A stretch of DNA of 6,324 nucleotides from an uncultured Pseudomonadota bacterium (GCA_903890265.1 CAITAM010000477.1:1-6324); one strand, 5' to 3'. Positions 1 through 5,308 are shown, numbered from the stretch's first letter. Notes: generated by a model not told the origin, from the sequence alone. A program made the numbers and translations.

Positions 1-794
1 ACGCTGCCGAGCTGCACGTCGGCGCGGATGAGATCGCGCGTCGTGCCGGCGATCGGGCTCACGATCGCCGCATCCGTTCGGGCGAGGCGGTTCAGGAGGC
101 TCGACTTGCCCGCATTCGGCCGCCCGGCGAGGACTACCGTGCGGCCCTGGGTGAGGCGCTGGCCACGCTCGGTCCGGTCGAGCAGCGCACGGGCATTGCG
201 CACGAGCGCATCGAGTGCCTTGGCCTGCCGGTCGCTGCTACCCGGCGGCAGGTCCTCCTCGCTGAAATCAATCGAGGCCTCGAGCTCAACGCGCGCGGCG
301 AGGAGCGCCGAGCACAGGGCGGCAACGTCACGCGAGAATTCGCCGGACAGCGAACGCAGGGCGGCCTGTGCCTGGGCGCGCGAGCCCGCGCTGATGAGAT
401 CGGCAACGGCCTCGGCCTGGGCGAGATCCAGCCGGCCGTTGAGGAACGCCCGGCGCGAGAACTCGCCGGCCTCGGCGTGACGCGCACCGGCCGCGACGGC
501 CGCCCGCACGACCTGCGACGGCAGGTACGCGCCGCCGTGGACCTGCAGTTCAAGGACGTCGTCGCCGGTGTAGGACGCCGGCGCCGTGAAATAGAGCGCG
601 AGCCCGCGGTCGATGGCCTCGCCGTTCTCGTCGACGACCGTCACAAGACGGGCCGCTCGCGGCGGCGGCAGGCCACCGATCAGGCGCGCGGCGACGGCCG
701 GTACGGCCGGCCCCGAGATCCGCACGATGGCCACGCCCGCGCGGCCACCGGCGGTGGCGATGGCGACGATGGTGTCCGTGGCAGGCGACCCCAT
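1..794 (-). CDS. mnmE: tRNA modification GTPase MnmE (TrmE), N-terminal 264 residues, cut by the window start
   Basis: MnmE works with MnmG to build the 5-carboxymethylaminomethyl group on wobble uridine 34 of certain tRNAs, using tetrahydrofolate and GTP hydrolysis in the cytoplasm. The reading frame is open from an ATG at 792-794 (minus strand) to the window edge. The N-terminus reads DTIVAIATAGGRAGVAIVRI, the family's folate-binding dimerisation domain (about residues 6-120), with EFSRRAFLNGRLDLAQAEA at 111-129. A helical domain follows, and then the start of the G domain: P-loop GRPNAGKSS at 224-232 and GTTRD at 250-254. About 264 of a usual ~450 residues are present. The rest of the G domain and the C-terminal catalytic cysteine motif lie outside the window. 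It begins 10 nt after the yidC stop, with no clear Shine-Dalgarno, which suggests translation coupled to yidC as last gene of the operon. Identification is secure; the start is the only reasonable one. Confidence 0.97.
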   Translation of the reverse strand, partial: MGSPATDTIVAIATAGGRAGVAIVRISGPAVPAVAARLIGGLPPPRAARLVTVVDENGEAIDRGLALYFTAPASYTGDDVLELQVHGGAYLPSQVVRAAVAAGARHAEAGEFSRRAFLNGRLDLAQAEAVADLISAGSRAQAQAALRSLSGEFSRDVAALCSALLAARVELEASIDFSEEDLPPGSSDRQAKALDALVRNARALLDRTERGQRLTQGRTVVLAGRPNAGKSSLLNRLARTDAAIVSPIAGTTRDLIRADVQLGS

Positions 795-804
795 CGTCGT
801 CGCG

Positions 805-2514
805 CTAGTGGCGGGCGCGGTGCGCGGTCTCCGCCTCGACGAGCTTGTTGATGCGCCACTGCTGCAGGATCGACAGGCCCGTGTTCGTGATCCAGTAGAG
901 GACGAGGCCGGCCGGGAAGAAGGCCATGGTCGCCGTCATCACCACCGGCATGAAGGCGAAGATCTTCGCCTGCATGGGGTCGGGCGGCGCCGGGTTGAGC
1001 TTGAACTGCGCGTACATGCCAAGGCCCATGATGGCCGGCAGGATGAACAGCGGATCCCGTGACGACAGGTCCTGGATCCAGAGCATGAACGGCGCCTGGC
1101 GCATTTCGACCGACTCGAGCAGAACCCAGTAGAAGGCGATGAAGACCGGAATCTGCACCAGCATCGGCAGGCAGCCGAGCAGCGGATTGATCTTTTCCTT
1201 CTTGTAGAGCTCCATCATGTGCTTGCCGAGCTCTTCCCGGTTGTCCTTGTAGCGCTCCTGCAGATCCTTCATCCGCGGCTGCAGGTTGCGCATGCGCGCC
1301 ATGGAGCGGCCGCTGGTCTCGGCCAGCTTGTAGAACAGGAGCTTGATGATGAAGGTCGAGAGAATGATCGCGAGCCCCCAGTTCCCGACCAGGCGGTGCA
1401 CGGTCGACAGCAGCCAGAAGAGCGGCCGGGCAAGCAGCGTGAGATACACGCCGTAGTCGTTGGTGTAGGTCAGCGACGGGGCAACGGCCTCGAGCTCGGT
1501 CTTGAGTTTCGGACCCACGTAAAGCGTCGCATCGACCGAACCGCTGCTGCCGGGCGCGACGGTCGTGGGCGAGCCGACGGCGCTGAAGGCGTACTCGCCG
1601 TGCGAATAGTCAAAGGCGTACTGGAACGGCGCGTCGGCTTTCGGCACAAACACGGCGACGAAATGGTGCTGCATGGCCGCGGCCCAGCCGCCCTGCACGG
1701 GCGTCGCCGGCAGCGGTGAGTCGGCCGGCTTCTCGACGTTGATCTTCTGGTACTTCGCGCCCGAGTAGAAGGCCGGTCCGCGGTAGGCGTAGGTTTCCGG
1801 ATTCCACATCGAGCGCGACACCGGCTCGTAGTGGCGGATCAGTTCACCGAACAGCGACGCGGTGAACGGGGCAGGCCCGTCGTTCCTGATGTCGTAGCGA
1901 ACCTCGACGGCGTAATGGCCGCGGTGCAGGGTGAAGGTCTTCACCACGGTGACGCCGTTGGCCGTCCACGTGAACGGGATGGTCAGGGTGTCTGTACCGT
2001 CGGTCAGCAGGTACTCGGTAGCAGGCACCGTGTAGCGGGCCTTGGCGTCGGGCGCGCTCGTGCCAGCGGCCGCCAGCAGGCCCGACTGGAAGACAAAGCG
2101 CTGCGCGGCCGAGGTCGCATCGAACAGCCGCACCTTGAGATCCGGGTTGTCCTTGCGCTGCGGGTAGTTCAGCAGGTCGGCGCGCAGCACCTCGCCGCCC
2201 CGGTTGCTGAGGTCCACGTCGAGGACGTCGGTCCGCACGTGCACGGTCTGCGCGGGTTCCTCGCTCGCGGCCTCGGCCGTGCCGGTCGGCGGGGAGACGG
2301 GGTTCGCGGGCGCGCCGTCGGCGGCCTTGGCGTCTGCGGCCGCCGCGGGGGCGGCCGGCTGTGGCAGCGGATGGGTGGTTTCTGCCGTGGCGACCGCCTC
2401 GGCGACCTGCGCCGCGGGCGTCGCCGGCGCGCCGTAGTCGCGCTGGTAGACGTCATAGTTCAGCCACGCCGCGATCGCGACCGCGAGCCAAATGAATACG
2501 CGTTGGTTATCCAT
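805..2514 (-). CDS. yidC: Membrane protein insertase YidC (Oxa1/Alb3 family)
   Basis: YidC inserts and folds inner-membrane proteins, alone or with SecYEG. The 569 residues compare with 548 in E. coli. The N-terminus MDNQRVFIWLAVAIAAW is the usual uncleaved first membrane segment. An Ala/Pro-rich linker (about 28-88) follows, then the periplasmic P1 beta-domain (about 90-345, with NRGGEVLRADLLNYP). The insertase core has further membrane segments near 376-396, 446-468, 487-505 and 519-545. Motifs include NWGLAIILSTFIIKLLFY, KINPLLGCLPMLVQIP and GLVLYWITN. R409 in MARMRNLQPR aligns with the conserved groove arginine (E. coli R366). The start was set at the ATG at 2514, not the upstream in-frame start at 2742, because the extra 76 residues are unlike the family and lie inside yidD. 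The start overlaps the yidD stop by 8 nt (ATGGATAA) with no strong ribosome binding site, which suggests translational coupling. Family assignment is certain. Confidence 0.97.
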   Translation of the reverse strand: MDNQRVFIWLAVAIAAWLNYDVYQRDYGAPATPAAQVAEAVATAETTHPLPQPAAPAAAADAKAADGAPANPVSPPTGTAEAASEEPAQTVHVRTDVLDVDLSNRGGEVLRADLLNYPQRKDNPDLKVRLFDATSAAQRFVFQSGLLAAAGTSAPDAKARYTVPATEYLLTDGTDTLTIPFTWTANGVTVVKTFTLHRGHYAVEVRYDIRNDGPAPFTASLFGELIRHYEPVSRSMWNPETYAYRGPAFYSGAKYQKINVEKPADSPLPATPVQGGWAAAMQHHFVAVFVPKADAPFQYAFDYSHGEYAFSAVGSPTTVAPGSSGSVDATLYVGPKLKTELEAVAPSLTYTNDYGVYLTLLARPLFWLLSTVHRLVGNWGLAIILSTFIIKLLFYKLAETSGRSMARMRNLQPRMKDLQERYKDNREELGKHMMELYKKEKINPLLGCLPMLVQIPVFIAFYWVLLESVEMRQAPFMLWIQDLSSRDPLFILPAIMGLGMYAQFKLNPAPPDPMQAKIFAFMPVVMTATMAFFPAGLVLYWITNTGLSILQQWRINKLVEAETAHRARH

Positions 2515-2815
2515 GCTGCTGTGTGCCGATACTGGCTTCGCCAGTCGCTGAAGAATGGGAGCCGCCGGTGCTGGCCGGCGGCACGGGATCGTACCCGCCT
2601 TCGTGCCACGGATGGCAGCGGGCAATGCGCCTGACGCTGAGCCAGCCGCCGCGCAGGGCGCCGTGGTCGGCAAGCGCATCGAGCGCGTAGGCGGAACAGC
2701 TGGGGTAGTAGCGGCAGTTCGAGCCGAGCAGCGGGCTGACAAAGTAGCGATAGCCGCGCACCGGCAGGGCGAGGAGGCGCGCGGCAGCGGACGGTGCGGC
2801 AGACTTCGTGGTCAT
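2507..2815 (-). CDS. yidD: Membrane protein insertion efficiency factor YidD
   Basis: YidD is a small inner-membrane-associated protein (DUF37 family) that improves insertion of YidC substrates in E. coli; its exact mechanism is not settled. The 102 residues carry the family signature in full: a short amphipathic N-terminus (ARLLALPVRGYRYFVSPLLG, 12-31), CRYYPSCSAYA with C34 and C40, and RCHPWHEGGYDPVP with C67 (66-79). E. coli YidD has 85 residues. Here a Ser/Gly/Thr-rich tail (80-102) follows the conserved PVP and runs into the yidC start. Its ATG overlaps the rnpA stop in an ATGA arrangement (4 nt), and its TAA stop overlaps the yidC start by 8 nt, so rnpA, yidD and yidC look translationally chained. 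The tail is probably unstructured and may exist mainly to maintain that coupling (inference). Confidence 0.95.
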   Translation of the reverse strand: MTTKSAAPSAAARLLALPVRGYRYFVSPLLGSNCRYYPSCSAYALDALADHGALRGGWLSVRRIARCHPWHEGGYDPVPPASTGGSHSSATGEASIGTQQHG

Positions 2816-3168
2816 CGGCAGCGTTTCCTGATCTGGCTGAGCAGCCGCACGATGCTCTCGCTGACCGCTTCGGTCGGTGCGTGGCGTGCACCCGGGCGGG
2901 CGGTAATCACGATATCCAGTGCGGGCAGTTCGATTTTGGCGTGCCGGAAGTGCTCCCGCAGCACGCGCCTCAACCGGTTGCGGCGCACCGCGTTGCCGAC
3001 CGCCTTGGCGCCAATCGACAGGCCGAGTCGTGCGTGACCGTGGTCGTTCTTGAGCGCGCTGATACCAAACAACGCATCGCCCGCGCGGATACCCTGGCGG
3101 TAGACCCGCTCGAATTCCGGAGCGGAGCGCAGACGGTGCTGGGTACGGAAGGCGAGCGGCCGCTGCAC
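2812..3168 (-). CDS. rnpA: Ribonuclease P protein component (RnpA, C5 protein)
   Basis: RnpA is the protein subunit that joins the catalytic RNA (rnpB, not in this window) to remove 5' leaders from precursor tRNAs. The 118 residues match the usual ~115-120. The start PLAFRTQHRLRSAPEFERVYRQG is the typical N-terminal helix region. The signature VGNAVRRNRLRRVLREHFR (57-75), with the conserved RNR core at 63-65, is the RNA-binding helix. It is rich in Arg and Lys, as expected. The start is a GTG at 3166-3168: going upstream in frame, a TAA comes nine codons earlier with no ATG, GTG or TTG between, and the nearby ATG at 3171-3173 is in another frame. No strong Shine-Dalgarno is visible. A perfect 8-bp stem-loop ends 12 nt before the GTG, so RNA structure and the weak start may limit expression relative to rpmH (inference). 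It lies 56 nt after rpmH. Confidence 0.95.
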   Translation of the reverse strand: MQRPLAFRTQHRLRSAPEFERVYRQGIRAGDALFGISALKNDHGHARLGLSIGAKAVGNAVRRNRLRRVLREHFRHAKIELPALDIVITARPGARHAPTEAVSESIVRLLSQIRKRCR

Positions 3169-3180
3169 GGCATCTATCTG

Positions 3181-3204
3181 CCGCCGTCGGACTTAGGACG
3201 GCGG
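3181..3204 (-). promoter_or_regulatory. Perfect 8-bp stem-loop between rpmH and rnpA
   Basis: CCGCCGTC (3181-3188) and GACGGCGG (3197-3204) are perfect inverted repeats with an 8-nt loop (3189-3196). In the leftward transcript the hairpin sits in the 56-nt rpmH–rnpA gap and ends 12 nt before the rnpA GTG. No T-rich run follows it in the direction of transcription, so it is not a standard intrinsic terminator. A partial attenuator, an RNA processing or stability element at the rpmH 3' end, or a brake on rnpA initiation are all possible. L34 is needed in far greater amounts than RnpA, which would suit such an element. The structure is seen; the function is inferred. Confidence 0.45.
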
Positions 3205-3224
3205 GAACGCAACCGCGTAGGCCG

Positions 3225-3359
3225 TCAGGGAATCAGCCGCTTGCGGCCCTTGGCGCGGCGGCGCGCCAGCACCTGGCGACCCTTCTTGGTCGCCATGCGG
3301 GCACGGAAACCGTGCGTACGGGCACGTCGGACTTTGCTCGGCTGGTAGGTACGTTTCAT
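3225..3359 (-). CDS. rpmH: 50S ribosomal protein L34
   Basis: L34 is a small rRNA-binding protein of the large ribosomal subunit. The 44-residue frame, too short for most ORF cut-offs, reads MKRTYQPSKVRRARTHGFRA at the start, continues through RMATKKGRQVLARRRAKGRK and ends RLIP before a TGA at 3225-3227. This is essentially the universal bacterial L34 sequence, at the usual 44-46 residues. It is the first gene of the leftward operon. The sigma70-like promoter at 3514-3542 would give a leader of roughly 150 nt. The ribosome binding site is weak (a GGG-rich stretch about 10-15 nt upstream, no AGGAGG), unusual for a highly expressed ribosomal protein, though the leader before the ATG is fairly unpaired. 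The partner gene across the divergent promoter region is dnaA, as in most bacteria. Confidence 0.98.
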   Translation of the reverse strand: MKRTYQPSKVRRARTHGFRARMATKKGRQVLARRRAKGRKRLIP

Positions 3360-3420
3360 GACACTGGCCCGCTGGGTCCCGCACGTAACGGAACCGTTTG
3401 AAGATCAATTCTCGCAGGCC

Positions 3421-3490
3421 GCCGGCATCCGGCGCCGCCCCGGCACGACCGGTGCCGGCCCGCCTGACAGGCGTGGCCGGGCGCTCGCCC
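3421..3490 (-). promoter_or_regulatory. Structured rpmH leader with tandem hairpins
   Basis: Within the predicted rpmH leader, four inverted repeats lie almost end to end: 3479-3490 (5-bp arms, 2-nt loop), 3455-3480 (CCGGCC plus CGCC paired with GGCG plus GGCCGG, 10 bp with one bulged base, 5-nt loop), 3441-3457 (CGGCAC/GTGCCG, 5-nt loop) and 3421-3433 (GCCGG/CCGGC, 3-nt loop). Neighbouring hairpins share 2-3 bases, so adjacent ones compete slightly. No T-run follows them. They may stabilise the mRNA or bind a protein. Part of this could simply reflect high GC content. Confidence 0.35.
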
Positions 3491-3513
3491 GAACCCTGCG
3501 ATGAGGGCCGCGC

Positions 3514-3542
3514 ACTTTACGTGGCGGACCCCGGGGTGTCAA
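3514..3542 (-). promoter_or_regulatory. Sigma70-type promoter for the rpmH operon
   Basis: On the minus strand a perfect -35 hexamer TTGACA (3537-3542) is followed after exactly 17 bp by TAAAGT (3514-3519; 4 of 6 matches to TATAAT). The predicted start of transcription is near 3507, giving a leader of about 148 nt before rpmH. The perfect -35 and ideal spacing in such GC-rich DNA, placed just upstream of a ribosomal protein gene, make it the best promoter candidate in the window. A start site has not been mapped. Confidence 0.65.
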
Positions 3543-3559
3543 CCGGCCGCGACGGCCGG
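3543..3559. repeat. GGCCGG inverted repeat between the divergent promoters
   Basis: CCGGCC (3543-3548), five bases GCGAC, then GGCCGG (3554-3559) form a perfect dyad. It directly abuts the -35 hexamer of the rpmH promoter and lies 36 bp from the dnaA -35. A further self-complementary GGCCGGCCGG is at 3568-3577. The position suits an operator acting on one or both promoters. Chance dyads are common in DNA this GC-rich, so a role as a binding site is only inferred. Confidence 0.35.
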
Positions 3560-3595
3560 GACGCGGCGGCCGGCCGGTGGCGTGCGTCCGCGACG

Positions 3596-3624
3596 TTGGA
3601 ACGCGCCCGGACGCGGTATAGACT
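3596..3624 (+). promoter_or_regulatory. Sigma70-type promoter for dnaA
   Basis: TTGGAA (3596-3601; 4 of 6 to TTGACA) is followed after 17 bp by TAGACT (3619-3624; 4 of 6 to TATAAT). An overlapping TATAGA at 3617-3622 gives a 15-bp spacer. Transcription would start near 3629-3632, inside a C5T5 run, giving a dnaA leader of about 40 nt. No DnaA box overlaps the promoter, so classical DnaA autorepression is not evident from the sequence. This is the only reasonable promoter seen close to dnaA. Confidence 0.5.
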
Positions 3625-3640
3625 CGCTCCCCCTTTTTAG

Positions 3641-3658
3641 TTGGCGTCGTAACGCCGA
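3641..3658 (+). promoter_or_regulatory. Hairpin in the dnaA 5' leader
   Basis: TTGGCGT (3641-3647) pairs with ACGCCGA (3652-3658) around a CGTA tetraloop: seven pairs including one G-U. It lies in the short predicted dnaA leader and ends 5 nt before the GGAG ribosome binding site, so it could affect ribosome access or mRNA stability. The structure is seen; any regulatory effect is inferred. Confidence 0.35.
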
Positions 3659-3663
3659 CCCCC

Positions 3664-3667
3664 GGAG
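3664..3667 (+). promoter_or_regulatory. Shine-Dalgarno GGAG that bears on the dnaA start
   Basis: GGAG lies only 3 nt before the GTG at 3671 but 9 nt before a second in-frame GTG at 3677. The spacing therefore favours the second codon, which would give DnaA two residues fewer, starting at His-Pro-Asn. The conserved domain I starts later, so the protein alone does not decide. Confidence 0.4.
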
Positions 3668-3670
3668 CTC

Positions 3671-5038
3671 GTGGCGGTGCATCCCAACGTGTGGAAACAG
3701 TGCCTGCACCAGCTTGAGGCCGAGGTCACGGAGCAGTTGTTCAACGTCTGGATCCGGCCGCTGCAGGCGATCGAGGAAGACGGCGTACTGAAGCTGCTCG
3801 CGCCGAACCGGTTCGTGGTGGACTGGGTCCGGCAGAACGCGCTGCCGAGGATCCTGGAACTGGTGCGGGCCGGCGACGCGGTTCCCTCACCGCAGGTCCA
3901 GCTTGAGGTGGGGTCCCGGCCGGCGCCGGCGCCGTTGCCCCTCGCAGAGACCGCCGAGGCCGCGCCGGCGGGCAGCCACCTGCCGCTGCGCCAGCCGATG
4001 CTCGGGAGCGCCCCCCTCAGCGGGCGGGTCAATCCCGAATTCACGTTCGACAACTTCGTCGAGGGCAAGTCGAACCAGCTCGGCAAGGCGGCCGCCCGGC
4101 AGGTCGCGGACAACCCGGGCAAGGCGTACAACCCGCTGTTCATCTACGGCGGCGTCGGACTCGGCAAGACCCACCTGATGCATGCGGTGGCGAACGCGAT
4201 GCGCGAACGCAACCCGCAGGCGCGTGTTGCCTACGTGCATTCCGAGCGCTTCGTCGGCGACATGGTTCGCGCGCTCCAGCACAACACGATCAACGAATTC
4301 AAGCAGGCCTACCGCTCGCTCGATGCGCTCCTGATCGACGACATCCAGTTCTTCGCCGGCAAGGACCGGTCCCAGGAGGAGTTCTTCCACACGTTCAACG
4401 CGCTGCTGGAAGGACAGCAGCAGGTTGTGCTGACCTGCGACCGCTACCCGAAGGAAGTGACCGGCCTCGAGGAGCGCCTGAAGTCGCGCTTCGGCTGGGG
4501 GCTCACCATCGCGATCGAACCGCCGGAGCTAGAGACCTGCGTCGCGATCCTGATGAGCAAGGCGCAGCAGATGCACATCGATCTGCCGCACGAGGTGGCC
4601 TTCTTCATCGCCAAGCGGATCCGCTCGAACGTGCGTGAGCTCGAGGGGGCGCTGCGCCGGGTGTCGGCCAATGCGCTGTTCACCGGCCAGCCGATCACGA
4701 TCGACTTTGCCAAGGAAGCGCTGCGCGATCTGCTCGCGTTGCAGGAAAAGCTGGTCACCGTCGAGAACATCCAGAAGACCGTGGCCGAGTACTACAAGAT
4801 CCGCGTCGCCGACCTCCTGTCGAAGCGGCGCAGTCGATCGATCGCGCGGCCGCGGCAGGTCGCGATGGCGCTCGCCAAGGAGCTCACCAACCACAGCCTG
4901 CCGGAAATCGGCGACGCATTCGGCGGCCGCGACCACACGACCGTCATGCATGCCTGCAAGCGGATTCGGGAGCTGCGCGAAAGCGAGCGGCGCATGACCG
5001 AGGACTATTCGAACCTGCTGCGGACGCTAACCGGGTGA
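3671..5038 (+). CDS. dnaA: Chromosomal replication initiator protein DnaA
   Basis: DnaA is the AAA+ ATPase that binds DnaA boxes, unwinds oriC and loads the DnaB helicase. The 455 residues (E. coli 467) show all four domains. Domain I spans about 5-70 (VWKQCL, FNVWIRPLQA, LAPNRFVVDWV) and handles self-association and helicase contact. A short Pro/Ala-rich linker covers about 75-118. The AAA+ domain III has Walker A GGVGLGKTH (140-148), Walker B LLIDDIQFF (220-228), the SRFGWG box with its arginine finger R273, and sensor II in NVRELEGALRR (R322). Domain IV carries the DNA-binding signature GGRDHTTVMHACKRI (418-432). No key residue is missing. GTG at 3671 is the longest start; GTG at 3677 is better spaced from GGAG. 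The gene is divergent from rpmH and separated by 280 bp, probably the origin, from dnaN, which is wider than the few bases seen in E. coli. Confidence 0.97.
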   Translation: MAVHPNVWKQCLHQLEAEVTEQLFNVWIRPLQAIEEDGVLKLLAPNRFVVDWVRQNALPRILELVRAGDAVPSPQVQLEVGSRPAPAPLPLAETAEAAPAGSHLPLRQPMLGSAPLSGRVNPEFTFDNFVEGKSNQLGKAAARQVADNPGKAYNPLFIYGGVGLGKTHLMHAVANAMRERNPQARVAYVHSERFVGDMVRALQHNTINEFKQAYRSLDALLIDDIQFFAGKDRSQEEFFHTFNALLEGQQQVVLTCDRYPKEVTGLEERLKSRFGWGLTIAIEPPELETCVAILMSKAQQMHIDLPHEVAFFIAKRIRSNVRELEGALRRVSANALFTGQPITIDFAKEALRDLLALQEKLVTVENIQKTVAEYYKIRVADLLSKRRSRSIARPRQVAMALAKELTNHSLPEIGDAFGGRDHTTVMHACKRIRELRESERRMTEDYSNLLRTLTG

Positions 5039-5047
5039 TGGGGATAA
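5039..5047 (-). promoter_or_regulatory. DnaA box, 8 of 9 match
   Basis: The minus strand reads TTATCCCCA, one mismatch from TTATCCACA. It starts on the base right after the dnaA stop codon. A weaker 7/9 site (TGCTGCACA, minus strand) follows at 5050-5058, allowing cooperative binding. Confidence 0.5.
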
Positions 5048-5072
5048 GCTGTGCAGCAAGTGGCCTGAGCTC

Positions 5073-5081
5073 TGTGGAGCA
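5073..5081 (-). promoter_or_regulatory. Weak DnaA-box-like site
   Basis: The minus strand reads TGCTCCACA: the CCACA half is perfect and the second and third positions differ from TTATCCACA (7 of 9). It shares the TGCT-N-CACA form with the site at 5050-5058, which may reflect a lineage-specific low-affinity variant or chance. Confidence 0.25.
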
Positions 5082-5107
5082 CGCGTGCACTAAATTTCGG
5101 TGGCAAG

Positions 5108-5116
5108 ATATCCACA
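5108..5116 (+). promoter_or_regulatory. DnaA box, 8 of 9 match
   Basis: ATATCCACA differs from TTATCCACA only at the first base. It is the best forward-oriented site in the gap and lies 60 bp from the inverted box at 5039-5047. Confidence 0.5.
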
Positions 5117-5160
5117 CGGGGTGCACAGCGTACGCGGAGGACCAAGGCCAGCGGTCCCCC

Positions 5161-5182
5161 GGGTTTGCGGCGGCGCAAGCCC
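5161..5182 (+). terminator. Hairpin after dnaA, possible terminator or origin structure
   Basis: GGGTTTGCG (5161-5169) pairs with CGCAAGCCC (5174-5182) around a 4-nt loop: nine pairs including one G-U. It lies 122 nt after the dnaA stop. No T-run follows, so it would be a poor intrinsic terminator. It could still protect the dnaA mRNA 3' end or be a DNA structure within oriC. A smaller repeat, GGACC/GGTCC, lies just before it (5139-5157). Confidence 0.3.
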
Positions 5183-5206
5183 CTGATGGCCCTGAAGGAT
5201 TCGGGC

Positions 5207-5215
5207 TTATCAACC
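5207..5215 (+). promoter_or_regulatory. Weak DnaA-box-like site next to the AT-rich island
   Basis: TTATCAACC keeps the TTATC core of the DnaA box but differs at two of the last four positions (7 of 9). It is the closest box-like site upstream of the AT-rich island, 15 bp away, which is where a box guiding strand opening would be expected. Confidence 0.3.
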
Positions 5216-5230
5216 GCCAATGGCCTGCTC

Positions 5231-5277
5231 TACAGTAGCTATAACTATCTTGTTTAGATAAAACCTTAAGATTAAGA
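5231..5277. other. AT-rich island, candidate DNA unwinding element
   Basis: Over 5231-5276, 34 of 46 bases are A or T (74%), against about one third in the surrounding genes. It ends in a perfect tandem hexamer TTAAGATTAAGA (5266-5277). A box-like TTATCTAAA (minus strand) lies inside at 5253-5261. Position between DnaA boxes and dnaN, and low melting energy, fit a DNA unwinding element. It could also serve as the dnaN promoter region (TATAAC at 5240-5245). Confidence 0.45.
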
Positions 5278-5308
5278 GCGAGCACGCAAGACGGGCTCCC
5301 AAGCAGTC

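Larger units (their letters stand above)
3360..3670. other. rpmH–dnaA divergent intergenic region
   Basis: This 311-bp gap separates the two divergent transcription units. It is very GC-rich and dominated by GGCCGG/CCGGCC motifs (3455-3460, 3475-3480, 3543-3548, 3554-3559, and overlapping copies in 3568-3577). It holds a promoter on each strand, the structured rpmH leader and a short dnaA leader. The only AT-leaning patch is around 3397-3410. I found no 9-mer close to the DnaA box TTATNCACA on either strand, so unlike in Pseudomonas, where this gap contains an origin, it looks purely regulatory here. No small gene is supported. Confidence 0.8.

Noticed and set aside
1831..2634. Long plus-strand reading frame (267 codons) antisense to yidC
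   Set aside because: It overlaps the confirmed yidC frame, has no family resemblance, is rich in Arg/Gly/Ala as expected for the reverse strand of high-GC genes, and has no supporting start signals.
2515..2742. N-terminal extension of yidC by 76 residues
   Set aside because: The extra residues lie in yidD DNA in another frame and do not look like a YidC N-terminus, whereas MDNQRVFIWL at 2514 is the conserved start.
3382..3408. Second possible rpmH promoter (TTGATC with TACGTG, minus strand)
   Set aside because: The spacer is only 15 bp and the -10 is poor. The TTGACA-N17-TAAAGT promoter upstream is far better.
3528..3537. Perfect 10-bp palindrome ACCCCGGGGT
   Set aside because: It lies in the spacer of the rpmH promoter, but simple C/G runs make such palindromes likely by chance in this GC-rich DNA; not listed as a separate site.
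3887..4390. Minus-strand frame of 167 codons antisense to dnaA
   Set aside because: It lies fully within the dnaA AAA+ domain, whose motifs are intact; this is a GC-driven shadow frame.
5035..5238. Small plus-strand frame (67 codons) overlapping the dnaA stop and running through the dnaA–dnaN gap
   Set aside because: It starts with a GTG at the very end of dnaA, has no family resemblance and covers the DnaA-box-like sites; it is better explained as non-coding origin DNA.
5240..5245. TATAAC as a dnaN -10 element
   Set aside because: It is a good -10 match, but no acceptable -35 or extended -10 lies upstream, so it is not listed as a separate promoter.
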